A stretch of DNA of 64,000 nucleotides from Sphingomonas sp. 32-62-10. Lineage in GTDB: Bacteria > Pseudomonadota > Alphaproteobacteria > Sphingomonadales > Sphingomonadaceae. Shown piece by piece: positions 24,455 to 34,806 of the stretch. Position 1 is the stretch's first letter. Each line of letters begins with the position of its first letter. Location of the stretch: assembly GCA_002280555.1 (NCBI GenBank), contig NCEE01000014.1, positions 18,152 through 82,151 on the forward strand. The letters are read 5' to 3'. Under the pieces are notes generated by a model. The model did no database searches and had not been told where the DNA came from. It was given only the letters and a program-made list of their open reading frames with translations. A program made the translations under genes and the position numbers.

Positions 24455-25660
24455 CTACCCCGTCTGGGCAGGCGTGTTGACGCCCATGCTCGCCAGATAT
24501 TTCTTCACGTTGCGCGCGGCCTGGCGAAGCCTTTGCTCGTTCTCGACCATGGCGATGCGGACATAGCCCTCGCCATTTTCGCCATAGCCGACCCCCGGCG
24601 CGACCGCGACCTTCGCGTGGCTCAGCAGCTGCTTGGAAAACTCGAGGCTACCCAGATGCGCCAGCGCTGGCGGCAGCGGTGCCCAGGCGAACATCGATGC
24701 GCGCGGCGGCGGAATGTCCCACCCGGCGCGGCCAAAGCTTTCGACCAGCACGTCGCGGCGCTTGTGATAAAGCTCACGGTTGCGTTCGACAATGTCCTGC
24801 GGGCCGTTGAGCGCGGCGCAGGCAGCGGCCTGAATCGGTGTGAACGCGCCGTAATCGAGATAGGATTTCACCCGCGTCATCGCCGCGATCAGCTTTTTGT
24901 TGCCGACCGCAAAGCCGATCCGCCAGCCGGCCATCGAATAGGTTTTACTGAGGCTGGTGAACTCGATAGCGACATCCTTAGCGCCCTTCACCTGCAGGAT
25001 CGACGTCGTCGGCTGGCCATCGAAATAGAGTTCTGAATAGGCAAGGTCGGAGATGATCCACACCTTGTTCTCGCGCGCCCAGTTCACCAACCGCTCGTAA
25101 AAGGCAATGTCGACCGTCTCGGCCGTCGGGTTCGACGGATAATTCACCACGAGGATCGAAGGGCGCGGCACGGTGAAGTTCATCGCCCGTTCCAGCGCTT
25201 TCCAATAATGCTCGTCGGGTGTGGTCGGTACCGCGCGGATCGTCGCGCCGGCGATGATGAAGCCGAAGGTGTGGATCGGATAGCTCGGATTCGGCGCAAG
25301 CACGACGTCTCCGGGTGCGGTGATCGCGGTGGCAAGGCTCGCAAGCCCCTCCTTCGATCCCATCGTGACGACGACTTCGCTTTCCGAATCGACATCGACG
25401 CCGAAACGCCGGGCGTAATAATTTGCCTGCGCCTTGCGTAGCCCGGGAATGCCGCGCGACGCTGAATAGCCATGCGCGTCGGGCTTGGCCGCGACTTCGC
25501 ACAATTTATCGATCACGTGCTGCGGCGGGGGCAGATCGGGATTGCCCATGCCGAGATCGATAATGTCCTCCCCGCCCGCGCGCGCCTGCGCCCGCATCGC
25601 GTTCACTTCGGCGATGACATAGGGTGGCAGGCGTTTGATGCGGTAGAAATCGTCGGACAT
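24455..25660 (-). CDS. alaC: Alanine transaminase-type class I/II aminotransferase (AlaC)
   Basis: 401 aa PLP enzyme of fold type I. The N-terminus FYRIKRLPPYVIAEVNAM, the IDLGMGNPDLPPP segment, GYSASRGIPGLR and the PLP lysine in SLSKTYSMAGWR (Lys239) match the AlaC subgroup, which forms alanine from pyruvate and glutamate. LL-diaminopimelate aminotransferase is a related alternative but less likely by these motifs. The start is ATG 25660. The thioesterase gene follows without a gap. Confidence 0.88.
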   Translation of the reverse strand: MSDDFYRIKRLPPYVIAEVNAMRAQARAGGEDIIDLGMGNPDLPPPQHVIDKLCEVAAKPDAHGYSASRGIPGLRKAQANYYARRFGVDVDSESEVVVTMGSKEGLASLATAITAPGDVVLAPNPSYPIHTFGFIIAGATIRAVPTTPDEHYWKALERAMNFTVPRPSILVVNYPSNPTAETVDIAFYERLVNWARENKVWIISDLAYSELYFDGQPTTSILQVKGAKDVAIEFTSLSKTYSMAGWRIGFAVGNKKLIAAMTRVKSYLDYGAFTPIQAAACAALNGPQDIVERNRELYHKRRDVLVESFGRAGWDIPPPRASMFAWAPLPPALAHLGSLEFSKQLLSHAKVAVAPGVGYGENGEGYVRIAMVENEQRLRQAARNVKKYLASMGVNTPAQTG

Positions 25661-25783
25661 GGGTGCTTTCCATCGGCGCGAGGCGTCAATTGACCCCGTT
25701 CATACGCGATTTGCCGCGCGGGGTGAATGACGGCGGACAAAGCTTGGGGTAAGCGGGCGCAAATAACAAGAATTGAGGATGTG

Positions 25784-27574
25784 ATGCGCAAGCCAAAAGC
25801 GACGGCAAAGCAGCCAGCGACGTCCGCGGCGGCAGTCGATGAGCAATCCTTGCCGACGTTCGCCATTCCCAGCCTTGAAGACATGCAGCACTGGACCTGG
25901 GTGATGGGCCGTGCCCAGCAGATGATGCTCGAGGCGGGGTTGCAGACGATGCAGGAAACGCCTGCCTTGCAGATCATTCCGGGCTTTACTGATCAGCGCA
26001 CGATCGAGCGCGCCCGCGATTTCTGGATCGATAGTATGAAGCTGTGGCAGCATTTCATCGCCCCAGACCTGGCCGAGCCGATCGCGGAAACCGCGGAACA
26101 GGAGCGCGACAAGCGCTTCAAGGCCCCGCAGTGGCGCGAAAATCCCGTGTTCGATTGGATCCGCCAAAGCTATTTCCTCGTCTCCGATCACTTGTTGCGC
26201 GGCGTCGAGTCAGTCGAGGGCATCGATGATCGCCAGCGCGAGCAACTGCGCTTCGCCACGCGCGGTTTTGTCGATGCGATGAGCCCCAGCAATTTTCCCG
26301 CCACCAACCCGCTGGTGCTGGAAAAGACGCTCGAGTCTGGCGGCGAGAATCTGCTCCATGGGCTGCAGCATATGCTGGCTGATCTGTCCAAAGGGCAACT
26401 CACCCATACCGATCCGGACGCCTTCGCCGTCGGGCGCAATCTGGCGATGACACCCGGCAAGGTCATCAAGCGCACGCCGCTCTACGAGCTGATCCAGTAC
26501 ACGCCGACCACGCCAGACGTGCTTGCGGTGCCGCTGGTCATCTTTCCGCCCTGGATCAACCGCTTCTACATTCTCGATCTGACGCCCGAGAAAAGCTTCA
26601 TCAAATGGGCGGTCGATCAGGGGCTGACGGTGTTCGTCGTCTCCTGGAAATCGGCCGATTCGACGATGAAGGACGTGGTGTGGGATGATTATGTCGAGGC
26701 CGGGCAAATCGATGCGATCGATACGATCCGCGATCTGCTAAAGGTCGGTTCGGTCCATACGATCGGCTATTGCGTCGCCGGGACGACGCTTGCCGCGACG
26801 CTCGCCGTGCTGGCCGCGCGCGGGCAGGCTGACCGGGTGAAAAGCGCGACCTTCTTCACTGCCCAGGTCGATTTTTCGCGCGCGGGCGAATTGCTCAACT
26901 TTGTTGATGATGAACAGATGCAGCGGATCGAGCAGCTCTCCCCAGAAGGGTTTCTCGACGGGCGTTATATGGCGGCGACCTTCAATTTGCTGCGCGGGCG
27001 CGATCTGATCTGGAACTATGTCACCAACAATTATCTGCTCGGCCAGGATTATGCGCCGTTCGATCTGCTTCATTGGAACGGAGATACCACCAACCTGCCG
27101 ACCAAATGGCATCTCAGCTATTTGCGCGATCTGTACCGGGATAATCTGCTGGTAAAGCCCGGTGCGCTGGCAATTGCCGGCACGCCGATCGATCTGGGGC
27201 AAGTGACGACACCATGCTATATTCAGGCGGGGCGCGATGATCACATCGCCCCTGCCGAAAGCGTCTGGCAGATCACCCGGCACTTCCATGGGCCATTGCG
27301 ATTCGTGCTGGCGGGATCGGGGCATATTGCCGGGGTGGTCAATCCGCCGGCTGCCGGAAAATATCAGTTCTGGACCAACCCGGAACTCGGTGAATCGCTT
27401 CAAGATTTTGTCGCCGGGGCGACGGAGACCAAGGGCAGTTGGTGGCCCGACTGGATCGACTGGATCCGCGCGCAGGATGCGACGACGGTACCGGTGAAAG
27501 GTGCGCGCAGACCCGGCAAGGGACGGCTCAAATCACTCGGTGATGCGCCGGGCGATTATGTGAAAGCAAAATAA
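25784..27574 (+). CDS. phaC: Class I poly(R)-hydroxyalkanoic acid synthase
   Basis: 596 aa, the usual class I length. It polymerises (R)-3-hydroxyacyl-CoA into PHA on the granule surface. The catalytic triad is visible: Cys330 in a lipase-like box, GYCVAG; Asp486 in GRDDHIAP; His514 in GSGHIAGVVNPP. The variant box (VAG where most enzymes have IGG) is slightly unusual. The N-terminal 30 residues are a Lys/Ala-rich extension. The start is ATG 25784 (or GTG 25781) behind GAGGA. The phasin gene follows after 124 nt, and phaB is at 43.1 kb. Confidence 0.95.
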   Translation: MRKPKATAKQPATSAAAVDEQSLPTFAIPSLEDMQHWTWVMGRAQQMMLEAGLQTMQETPALQIIPGFTDQRTIERARDFWIDSMKLWQHFIAPDLAEPIAETAEQERDKRFKAPQWRENPVFDWIRQSYFLVSDHLLRGVESVEGIDDRQREQLRFATRGFVDAMSPSNFPATNPLVLEKTLESGGENLLHGLQHMLADLSKGQLTHTDPDAFAVGRNLAMTPGKVIKRTPLYELIQYTPTTPDVLAVPLVIFPPWINRFYILDLTPEKSFIKWAVDQGLTVFVVSWKSADSTMKDVVWDDYVEAGQIDAIDTIRDLLKVGSVHTIGYCVAGTTLAATLAVLAARGQADRVKSATFFTAQVDFSRAGELLNFVDDEQMQRIEQLSPEGFLDGRYMAATFNLLRGRDLIWNYVTNNYLLGQDYAPFDLLHWNGDTTNLPTKWHLSYLRDLYRDNLLVKPGALAIAGTPIDLGQVTTPCYIQAGRDDHIAPAESVWQITRHFHGPLRFVLAGSGHIAGVVNPPAAGKYQFWTNPELGESLQDFVAGATETKGSWWPDWIDWIRAQDATTVPVKGARRPGKGRLKSLGDAPGDYVKAK

Positions 27575-27637
27575 TACGCTTTCATTTCAGTTTGATAGCT
27601 GCAGCATCGAAAAATGTTGCGGCGCACAAATAATCTC

Positions 27638-27677
27638 TTGCGCTGGGTGCAGCATTTCATTATATTGCAGTGCAGCA
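27638..27677 (+). promoter_or_regulatory. Candidate phasin promoter overlapped by repeated GTGCAGCA boxes
   Basis: A -35 TTGCGC (27638-27643) and -10 TATATT (27661-27666) are 17 nt apart, upstream of the phasin start at 27699. The octamer GTGCAGCA occurs twice, at 27647-27654 inside the promoter spacer and at 27670-27677 just after the -10 box; TGC/GCA repeats also occur at 27600-27625. PhaR repressors are known to bind TGC/GCA-rich dyads upstream of phasin genes, so these are candidate PhaR sites. Confidence 0.5.
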
Positions 27678-27698
27678 AACAAGAGCGGGAGGCCCCTC

Positions 27699-28505
27699 AT
27701 GGCCGATAAAACTACTAAGGTTGAAACGACGGTCGCGCAAGCAACGCCAGCCGTGACGACGCCGGTCGATGCGCCCAAGGCGGCAGCGACTGTGGCATCG
27801 CCAACCCCTGAACCAGTCGCTGCTGATGCGGTGAAGCCAGCGCCTGCGGCAAAGAAGTCTGCGCCGGTGACCTCGCCCGCCCCGGTTGCCGCCAAGGTTG
27901 CGGCGCCGGCGAAGGCGGTTGAGCCCGCCCCTGCGCCCGAGAAGGCCGTGGCCAAGCCAGTTGTAAAGGCGCCCGCCACACCGAAGTCCGTTACTGTGAA
28001 GACCAAGCCTGCCCCGATCGCTGCACCTGCCGCGACGGCAACCTCCATTAACAAGGAAGTGACCATCATGGAAAACACCATCAAGAACACCACCGACAAG
28101 GCTCAGACCATGTTCGTTGAAATGAACGACCGCGCCAAGGCTGCGCTCGAAAAGACCCAGGGCATGTTCGCTGACGTCACCGAGTTCAACAAGGGCAACG
28201 TCGAAGCGCTCGTCGAATCGTCGAAGATCGCTGCCAAGGGCATCGAAACGATGGGCCAGGACGCCGCTGAGTACACCCGCAAGTCGTTCGAAGGCATGAC
28301 CGCGATCGTCAAGAGCCTGTCGACCGTCAAGTCGCCGACCGAGTTCATGAAGCTCCACAGCGATTATGTCCGCACCTCGTTCGACTCGCTGGTCGCCGAA
28401 TCGTCGAAGACGACCGAAAACATGCTGAAGCTCGCCGGTGAGATCGCTCAGCCGATCTCGAACCGCGTTGCGATTGCTGCTGAAAAGATCAAGATCAGCG
28501 CGTAA
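27699..28505 (+). CDS. Phasin family protein with Lys/Ala/Pro-rich N-terminal extension
   Basis: 268 aa. Residues 1-120 are a low-complexity Ala/Pro/Lys/Thr/Val region like the basic tails of PhaF-type granule proteins. Residues about 124-268 are the helical phasin_2 domain (for example [20 protein letters not shown] and [16 protein letters not shown]) that coats PHA granules. The start ATG 27699 has GGGAGG upstream. An internal ATG at 28068 with AAGGAAG at 28053-28059 could start a short, 145-aa phasin. Codon choice after this point is strikingly uniform, as in very highly expressed genes. A strong terminator follows. Confidence 0.9.
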   Translation: MADKTTKVETTVAQATPAVTTPVDAPKAAATVASPTPEPVAADAVKPAPAAKKSAPVTSPAPVAAKVAAPAKAVEPAPAPEKAVAKPVVKAPATPKSVTVKTKPAPIAAPAATATSINKEVTIMENTIKNTTDKAQTMFVEMNDRAKAALEKTQGMFADVTEFNKGNVEALVESSKIAAKGIETMGQDAAEYTRKSFEGMTAIVKSLSTVKSPTEFMKLHSDYVRTSFDSLVAESSKTTENMLKLAGEIAQPISNRVAIAAEKIKISA

Positions 28506-28541
28506 TCGGCCTGGCATTTCGGTGCCAGCAGCCAAATCAGG

Positions 28542-28572
28542 GGGCGGTCGCAGCGATGCGGCCGCCCTTTTT
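28542..28572 (+). terminator. Rho-independent terminator after the phasin gene
   Basis: A 10-bp stem (28542-28551 with 28558-28567, one G-T pair) encloses a 6-nt loop and is followed by five T at 28568-28572. It separates the phasin gene from clpS. Confidence 0.85.
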
Positions 28573-28654
28573 GCATGAAATTGCAGCGATGAAGGCGGTT
28601 CGTTTGCGCTTGCCCCTTGCCCTTGGCCCGGCGAGTGCCATATTTTCGGCTCAC

Positions 28655-29014
28655 ATGATGATTGACCCAGAATCCCCGCGCGCCATGGCGCAGCGTCCGC
28701 CCGGCGACGATGACGAGGGCACCGGCCTTGGCATCGCCACGCGCACCCGCACGCGCACCAAACAGCCAACGCCCTACCGTGTGTTGATGCTGAATGATGA
28801 TTACACACCAATGGAATTCGTGGTGCTGTGCCTGCAGCGCTTCTTCCGGATGAGCATCGAGGATGCGACCCGGGTGATGCTCCATGTCCACCAGAAGGGC
28901 GTCGGGGTGTGCGGCGTGTTCAGCTATGAAGTGGCGGAGACCAAGGTGAGCCAGGTGATGGATTTCGCGCGGCAGCACCAGCACCCGCTCCAGTGCACGC
29001 TGGAAAAGGCGTAA
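28655..29014 (+). CDS. clpS: ATP-dependent Clp protease adaptor ClpS
   Basis: 119 aa. It delivers N-degron proteins to ClpAP. The core reads [17 protein letters not shown] (residues about 41-57, with the NDD/xTM elements of the N-end-rule pocket), [15 protein letters not shown] and a final [10 protein letters not shown]. The N-terminal 35 residues form a flexible Arg/Thr-rich arm. The start is ATG 28655 (or the next codon, also ATG). It sits between the phasin terminator and murA. Confidence 0.95.
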   Translation: MMIDPESPRAMAQRPPGDDDEGTGLGIATRTRTRTKQPTPYRVLMLNDDYTPMEFVVLCLQRFFRMSIEDATRVMLHVHQKGVGVCGVFSYEVAETKVSQVMDFARQHQHPLQCTLEKA

Positions 29015-29096
29015 CGCCAGCGCTTGCGCCTCGAATCGCGCAAAACCGATCGACCCTCCTCTTGCGCGCCAACGCCTAGGCGGTAGAAGCTCTGAA

Positions 29097-30380
29097 ATGG
29101 ACAGAATACTCATTCGCGGCGGCAATCGCCTGTCGGGCCGCCTTCCCATTTCGGGGGCCAAGAACGCAGCGTTGACGCTGATGCCATGTGCGCTGCTGAC
29201 CGAAGAACCGCTGACGCTGCGCAACCTGCCGCGGCTCGCCGACGTCGACGGGTTTGGGCATCTGCTCAACCAGCTCGGTGTGTCGACAATGATCGAGGGC
29301 GCGCGCCCCGATGATTTTGGCCGAGTGATGACGCTGAAGGCTGGTCGGCTCACATCAACGGTCGCGCCCTATGACATTGTCCGCAAGATGCGCGCGTCGA
29401 TCCTCGTGCTCGGCCCGCTGGTCGGGCGCGCCGGCGAGGCGACGGTGTCACTGCCGGGCGGGTGTGCGATCGGCAACCGACCGATTGATCTGCACCTGAA
29501 GGCGCTGGAGGCACTTGGGGCGGAGATCGAACTGGCAGCAGGTTATGTGAAAGCGACCGCACCTGGCGGGCGCTTGTCCGGTGGGCGGGTGAGCTTCCCA
29601 ATCGTCTCGGTGGGTGCGACCGAAAATGCGGTGATGGCCGCCGTGCTCGCCAAAGGACCATCGGTGATCGAAAATGCGGCGCGGGAGCCCGAAATTGTCG
29701 ATCTGTGCCACTGCCTGGTCGCGATGGGCGCATCGATATCGGGCATTGGCACGGAGATGCTGGAAATTGAGGGTCGTGATCGGCTCCATGGCGCAACCTA
29801 TCGCGTGATGCCGGACCGGATCGAGGCAGGCAGCTATGCATGCGCCGCCGCCATTACTGGCGGCTCGCTCGATCTGGTCGGCGTGGCTGCATCGGATATG
29901 CGTGCGACGACGGCCGCTCTGATCGACGCCGGCGTTACCGTCGAGGAACATCCCGACTTTATGCGCGTCACCGCCAGCAACGGCCTTGCGCCGCTGACAC
30001 TATCGACCGCGCCCTTTCCGGGCTTCGCTACGGATATGCAGGCACAGTTCATGGCAATGCTGTGCATGGCCGATGGCGCGAGCGTGCTGACCGAGACGAT
30101 CTTCGAGAACCGCTATATGCACGTGCCGGAGCTTGCCCGGATGGGCGCCGACATTCAGGTGCGTGGCCGTACGGCAGTGGTGCGCGGCGTCGACAAGCTG
30201 ATCGGTGCGCCGGTGATGGCAACCGATCTGCGCGCCTCGATGAGCCTGATCCTCGCCGGGCTCGCCGCTGAGGGTGAAACACAGGTCCAGCGCGTCTACC
30301 ACCTCGATCGCGGCTATGAACGGCTCGAGGAAAAACTCTCCGCTGTGGGTGCCGATATCGAACGGGTCAGCGACGGCTGA
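29097..30380 (+). CDS. murA: UDP-N-acetylglucosamine 1-carboxyvinyltransferase
   Basis: 427 aa. It catalyses the first committed step of peptidoglycan synthesis, transferring enolpyruvate to UDP-GlcNAc. Motifs: the opening [20 protein letters not shown], the active-site Cys123 in [11 protein letters not shown] (equivalent to Cys115 of E. coli, the fosfomycin target, so the enzyme should be fosfomycin-sensitive), and [15 protein letters not shown] near the C-terminus. The start is ATG 29097. Full length. Confidence 0.97.
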   Translation: MDRILIRGGNRLSGRLPISGAKNAALTLMPCALLTEEPLTLRNLPRLADVDGFGHLLNQLGVSTMIEGARPDDFGRVMTLKAGRLTSTVAPYDIVRKMRASILVLGPLVGRAGEATVSLPGGCAIGNRPIDLHLKALEALGAEIELAAGYVKATAPGGRLSGGRVSFPIVSVGATENAVMAAVLAKGPSVIENAAREPEIVDLCHCLVAMGASISGIGTEMLEIEGRDRLHGATYRVMPDRIEAGSYACAAAITGGSLDLVGVAASDMRATTAALIDAGVTVEEHPDFMRVTASNGLAPLTLSTAPFPGFATDMQAQFMAMLCMADGASVLTETIFENRYMHVPELARMGADIQVRGRTAVVRGVDKLIGAPVMATDLRASMSLILAGLAAEGETQVQRVYHLDRGYERLEEKLSAVGADIERVSDG

Positions 30381-30397
30381 CGCGTTCGATTGGCGGA

Positions 30398-33301
30398 TTA
30401 CTTGGCGGGTTTGGCCGGTTCAGGCAGCACTCGAATGTCGATTGACCCGCCCGGCTTCAAATATTTACGCACTGCCGCCTGGACCTGTGCCGCCGTAACC
30501 GCCGCATAGCCAGCTTCGCGGGACAGAAAGACGCTGAGAACGCGGGGGTCGTCAAGATCGCGCGAAAGCAGCGTCACCCAAACCGCAGCGTTGCTTGACT
30601 TTTCCCGTGCGAAATCGCTCAAAATGGTTGACCTCGCCCGCTCCATGGCATCAGCCGTGGGACCGTTTGTAGCAAGTTCTGCAATCGCAGCGTCCAATGC
30701 TTTGTCAAAGGCGGGGATCATCCCGGCAGTCAGTTGTGCTCCGGCACTAAACGTTCCAAAGCGGGGAAAAATGGGTGATTGGCTGCTGCCCGCCGACGGC
30801 GCATAGCTGCCGCCTTGCTGTTCCCGGAAAGTCTCTTGCAGCCGGGTATTCAGGATCGACCCTGCCATTGAAAGCGCTCGGCTCTCGGCAATATCGGCGT
30901 ACACCCCGGTTGTTGGCCAGTAATGCATAACGATTGCCTGGTCGGTGGCACCACGGTGATACAGGGTGATGGGGGATTTGGTGGGGGGCGATGGCCGCAC
31001 ATCAAGCTGGGTTGGCGTCGGCGGCACGGCCTGGCGTGGCTGAAGCGCGCCAAAGCTTGCGGCAACTGCCGCGATCAGCGCGGCGCGATCGAAATCGCCG
31101 ACCACGACAAGCTTGATCGGCCCTTCGGCCATCCGGGCATCCCAATAGGCGCGAAAATCGGCATTCGTCAGGGCGTTCACGGTTGCGGGGTCAGGCGCCC
31201 CAGCGAACCGATTGTCGCCATTGGTCAGATGTTTTTCGCCATATGCCCCCAGCACCGAACCGGGCTGGTTGTACAGTGAGGCATAGCTGCTTTCATACCC
31301 GCGCTTGAATCGATCGAGCGAGGCATCGCCGTAGCGAACGCCCTGCGCCAACGTGGTCATCAATCGCAGGCCATCGGTCAGGTCCTTGGGATTGGTCCGC
31401 ATATGCAGGTCCAAACTGTTGACCGATGCGGTATAGCTGAAGCCAAGCTGTCGGCCGGTCACCAAACGCTGGAACTCGTCAGCTGAGAACGGCCCAACCC
31501 CGCTGCTGATCAGCGCACCAAACGACCATTGCAGTGTGGTTGCATCAGGATTGCGATTGAGCAGGCCGTGGCCGATCTGGACCAGAACGCGAATATTGTT
31601 CTGTTCGATCCCGGTCTTTTTGAGGGCCAGCTCGACGCCATTTGCGAAGGTGATTCGCTCGGCATCAATTTCAGGCAGGGGTTGGGTTCGGACGATCTTG
31701 CCCGGCGGCCCGGGTGCTTTCAGTTCATCGAACGATACCGATCGTACCGCTTCCGTCTCCGCAGCCGCAATGTTGCGGGCTTTCCCCAGCGCAGCAACGA
31801 GCGCGGTATCGCCTCCGGCGATAGGCTTCGGACCGGTGAGAATCAGGCGGGGTTCAGGCGTCAGTATGGTGCGAACCTCTGCCTGAATGGCTGCGGGAGT
31901 CACTGCTGATTGCGCGCCTTCGAACAGGTCTTTGATCACTTCCGGCGAAACGGTGACGCTGCCCGAGTCGACATCGCCCATGAATTCATCGACGAGACTA
32001 GGTGATGCTGCGTCTGCACGCGTGATGATAGCGCGATCAACCAAAAGCTTCCGGTCCGCAAGCACTGCTTCAACTTCGGCCTGTGCAGGTGGCGAATCGC
32101 GCAACTCGTTCACGATGGCAAAGGTACGGTCCAAGGCGGCAGACCATTGGTCGGTCTTTGGCGTTAGCGAGATCGACAGCACCTCATTGGTCCTTCGTCC
32201 GCGGCTATACGTTGCCGAGGCATCGATGATGGCACCGCCGCGCTGCGCCTCGGTCGACAGACGTCGGTTGAGGATTGCCAGCGCGACTGATTGAACAAGG
32301 CGCGGTGTAGTCCCTCGAACGGTCTCAGGCTCATACACATAGGGCCGTACCCAATTGATCGCCACAGCACTGCTGGCAAGCGGATCGATCACCGATACGG
32401 CCTCCGTGGTAGGCGTTACCATTTTCCCATAATCAGGCTCGGCCGGTGGCGGACCTTCACCGCGCCAGCCGCCAAAGCTCGCTTCGATCGCAGCGATGAG
32501 CTGGCTCGTCGGCGCGTCGCCCGCCATCACCACCACCGCGCGTTCGGGCCGATACCAACGCCGTTGAAATGCCCGCAACCCGTCCGCCGATGCGCCACCC
32601 AGCGTTTCGGGCGTGCCAATAATGTCGCGCCGGGCTGCCAACAGGCCTGGTACGACTAACGCACTTATCGCTCGCCTCAACTTCTCCCTGAACGGTGTCA
32701 AACGCGCGGATCGCTCGGCGAGCACGACCTTGCGCTCAATCTCGACCAGACGCGGGTCGAACGACGCATTGGCAAGCATATCGGCCAGAATGTTCGTCGC
32801 TATGGTAACCGATTCGGCATCGGCCTTGGGCAAATCGAGCTTGTAGATTGTCGACAGGCGCGTCGTGGACGCATTGGTATCGGCGCCAAAGCTCGCGCCC
32901 ATGCGCTGCCAGACCTTTACGGCCTCGCCATCACCCAATTTGGGCGTACCGCGAAACGCCATGTGCTCGACGAAATGGGCCCAGCCCTGCTCCTCGTCCC
33001 GCTCCATCAACGCCCCGACATCGAGCCGAACGCGGATCGACACACTTCCCGCAGGCTTCGCATTGCGCCGCACGGCATAGCGCAGGCCATTGGCGAGCGT
33101 ACCAGTTTGCCATTGCGGATCGGCCGGAATGTCGCTGCCGACATGCTGCCATGATGTCGCCGGCGGGGCGGCATAGCGCGAAGGCGCTGTTGGCTTTGGC
33201 GGCGATGCGGCACTGGCCTGACGCGCTGTGCTGATCTGTGGCGACAGCAGCAGGCACAAAGCCAGCGAGCCGCCCATGGCGCGGCTGACGAATGAATGCA
33301 T
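30398..33301 (-). CDS. M16-family zinc metalloprotease, exported
   Basis: 967 aa. A signal peptide (residues 1-31, hydrophobic GGSLALCLLLSP) precedes an M16 peptidase. The inverted zinc motif HFVEH lies in WAHFVEHMAFRGTPKLG, with the distal Glu in FDPRLVEIERKVVLAERS. A second, inactive M16 half begins near residue 530, so it has the tandem pitrilysin-like layout used to degrade peptides in the periplasm. The start ATG 33301 has GGGGGA upstream; ATG 33340 would give 13 more residues before the signal peptide. Convergent with murA, with a 17-nt gap and no visible terminator. Confidence 0.9.
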   Translation of the reverse strand: MHSFVSRAMGGSLALCLLLSPQISTARQASAASPPKPTAPSRYAAPPATSWQHVGSDIPADPQWQTGTLANGLRYAVRRNAKPAGSVSIRVRLDVGALMERDEEQGWAHFVEHMAFRGTPKLGDGEAVKVWQRMGASFGADTNASTTRLSTIYKLDLPKADAESVTIATNILADMLANASFDPRLVEIERKVVLAERSARLTPFREKLRRAISALVVPGLLAARRDIIGTPETLGGASADGLRAFQRRWYRPERAVVVMAGDAPTSQLIAAIEASFGGWRGEGPPPAEPDYGKMVTPTTEAVSVIDPLASSAVAINWVRPYVYEPETVRGTTPRLVQSVALAILNRRLSTEAQRGGAIIDASATYSRGRRTNEVLSISLTPKTDQWSAALDRTFAIVNELRDSPPAQAEVEAVLADRKLLVDRAIITRADAASPSLVDEFMGDVDSGSVTVSPEVIKDLFEGAQSAVTPAAIQAEVRTILTPEPRLILTGPKPIAGGDTALVAALGKARNIAAAETEAVRSVSFDELKAPGPPGKIVRTQPLPEIDAERITFANGVELALKKTGIEQNNIRVLVQIGHGLLNRNPDATTLQWSFGALISSGVGPFSADEFQRLVTGRQLGFSYTASVNSLDLHMRTNPKDLTDGLRLMTTLAQGVRYGDASLDRFKRGYESSYASLYNQPGSVLGAYGEKHLTNGDNRFAGAPDPATVNALTNADFRAYWDARMAEGPIKLVVVGDFDRAALIAAVAASFGALQPRQAVPPTPTQLDVRPSPPTKSPITLYHRGATDQAIVMHYWPTTGVYADIAESRALSMAGSILNTRLQETFREQQGGSYAPSAGSSQSPIFPRFGTFSAGAQLTAGMIPAFDKALDAAIAELATNGPTADAMERARSTILSDFAREKSSNAAVWVTLLSRDLDDPRVLSVFLSREAGYAAVTAAQVQAAVRKYLKPGGSIDIRVLPEPAKPAK

Positions 33302-33408
33302 GCCGATGATCCCCCGGTTCAGGTAAGCGAATGACTTCACTCCCTAATCATGCATATTCATCAGTCCGGTGCGAGAAAAAAGCGGTGCCTTTACGTCCAC
33401 ACCCTCAG

Positions 33409-34734
33409 TTAAATCGCCGCCAGCGCCTGATCGAAATCAGCGATCAGATCGTCTGCATCTTCCACCCCGATCGAAATCCGCACCAGATTGTCGGTGATGC
33501 CCAGCGCCGTCTTGCGCGCTTCGGGGACGGATAGATGCGTCATCCCCGCCGGGTGGCTGGCGAGCGTTTCTGTGCCGCCGAGCGATACTGCCAGCTTGGC
33601 GATCCGCAGCGCATCGAGAAACGCGAAACTTTCCCGCTCGCCGCCCTTCAGGAACAGCGAGAAGGTGCTGCCCGCGCCCATCCCGTGGCGTGTATAGATA
33701 TCGGCCTGGCGTTCATCGCCGGGGGTCGATTCGAGGAAGCCGAGATAGCCGACCCGCTCGACCTTGGGGTGATCGCGCAGGAACGCGCAGACCTTCGCCG
33801 CATTCTCGCCCGCGCGGGTCATCCGCAGCTCGAGCGTTTCGAGACTGCGTAGCAGCATCCAGGCGGTGTTGGGATCGGTGATCGTGCCGATTGTGTTGCG
33901 CATCAGGCGGATGACATCGATCTGCTTCTTCGAGCCAAGGATGGCGCCCGCCACCAAGTCCGAATGCCCGCCGACATATTTGGTGAGCGAATAGACGACG
34001 ATGTCCGCGCCGTGCTGCAGCGGCTGGAACCAGAGCGGCCCCAGGAAGGTGTTGTCGATGGCGATCGGTGGCTTGTCGGGCGAATCGCCAAACACCGCAT
34101 CACGCGCCGCCGCCACCGCCTGCACATCGACCAGCGCATTGGTCGGGTTGGCGGGGCTTTCGAGATAAATCAGCGCGACCCGGCCCATGCCGTTTGCCTT
34201 CGCCATCACCGCATCGATCTCCGCCCGCGTTGCGCCCGCCGGAAAATCGACGAAATGCACACCGAACCGGCCGAGAATGCGCGCAATCAGCGTTTCGGTC
34301 GCGGCATAGAGCGGGCCGGAATGGATGATCGTGTCGCCTGCGCGCACCATCGACAGGAACAGGGTCGCGATGGCGGACATGCCGCTCGAAAAGGTCAGCG
34401 CGTCCTCGGCATCTTCCCATACGCCGAGCCGGTCTTCGAGAATTTCCTGATTCGGGCCGTTGAAACGCGAATAGACGAGCCCGTCCGATCCACCGGGGCG
34501 CTTGCCGGTCACGCCTTCGAAATGGCGCTTACCCGCGGCTGCATTGGGAAACACGAACGTCGAGGTGAGGAAGATCGGGGGCTTCAGCGATCCTTCGGAC
34601 AGCATCGGATCATAGCCATGCCCCATCATCAAGGTCGATGGTTTCAGCTTGCGCCCGCCGACCTTGTCGACCTTGGGCTTGGGATGGCGGCGCGGGGCAG
34701 CCCCGGTCAGCTCGACTTCGGTTTCGTCGGTCAT
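33409..34734 (-). CDS. Cystathionine gamma-synthase family PLP enzyme
   Basis: 441 aa. Fold type I PLP enzyme of the Cys/Met metabolism family: PPIFLTSTFVFPN, YSRFNGPNQEILEDRL, SSGMSAIATL, and the PLP lysine in YSLTKYVGGHSDLVAGA (Lys252). The C-terminus SLGGTETLASHPAGMTHL is conserved. Possible activities are cystathionine gamma-synthase, O-acylhomoserine sulfhydrylase or methionine gamma-lyase; the motifs do not separate them. A Lys-rich N-terminal arm of 30 residues is present. The start is ATG 34734. Confidence 0.87.
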   Translation of the reverse strand: MTDETEVELTGAAPRRHPKPKVDKVGGRKLKPSTLMMGHGYDPMLSEGSLKPPIFLTSTFVFPNAAAGKRHFEGVTGKRPGGSDGLVYSRFNGPNQEILEDRLGVWEDAEDALTFSSGMSAIATLFLSMVRAGDTIIHSGPLYAATETLIARILGRFGVHFVDFPAGATRAEIDAVMAKANGMGRVALIYLESPANPTNALVDVQAVAAARDAVFGDSPDKPPIAIDNTFLGPLWFQPLQHGADIVVYSLTKYVGGHSDLVAGAILGSKKQIDVIRLMRNTIGTITDPNTAWMLLRSLETLELRMTRAGENAAKVCAFLRDHPKVERVGYLGFLESTPGDERQADIYTRHGMGAGSTFSLFLKGGERESFAFLDALRIAKLAVSLGGTETLASHPAGMTHLSVPEARKTALGITDNLVRISIGVEDADDLIADFDQALAAI

Positions 34735-34806
34735 GGCAAGGCTCCTGGGGGCGAGTGGCTGTTGAACAAGTCTCTATCGATACTAACGCCCCAGCGATAG
34801 CACGCG

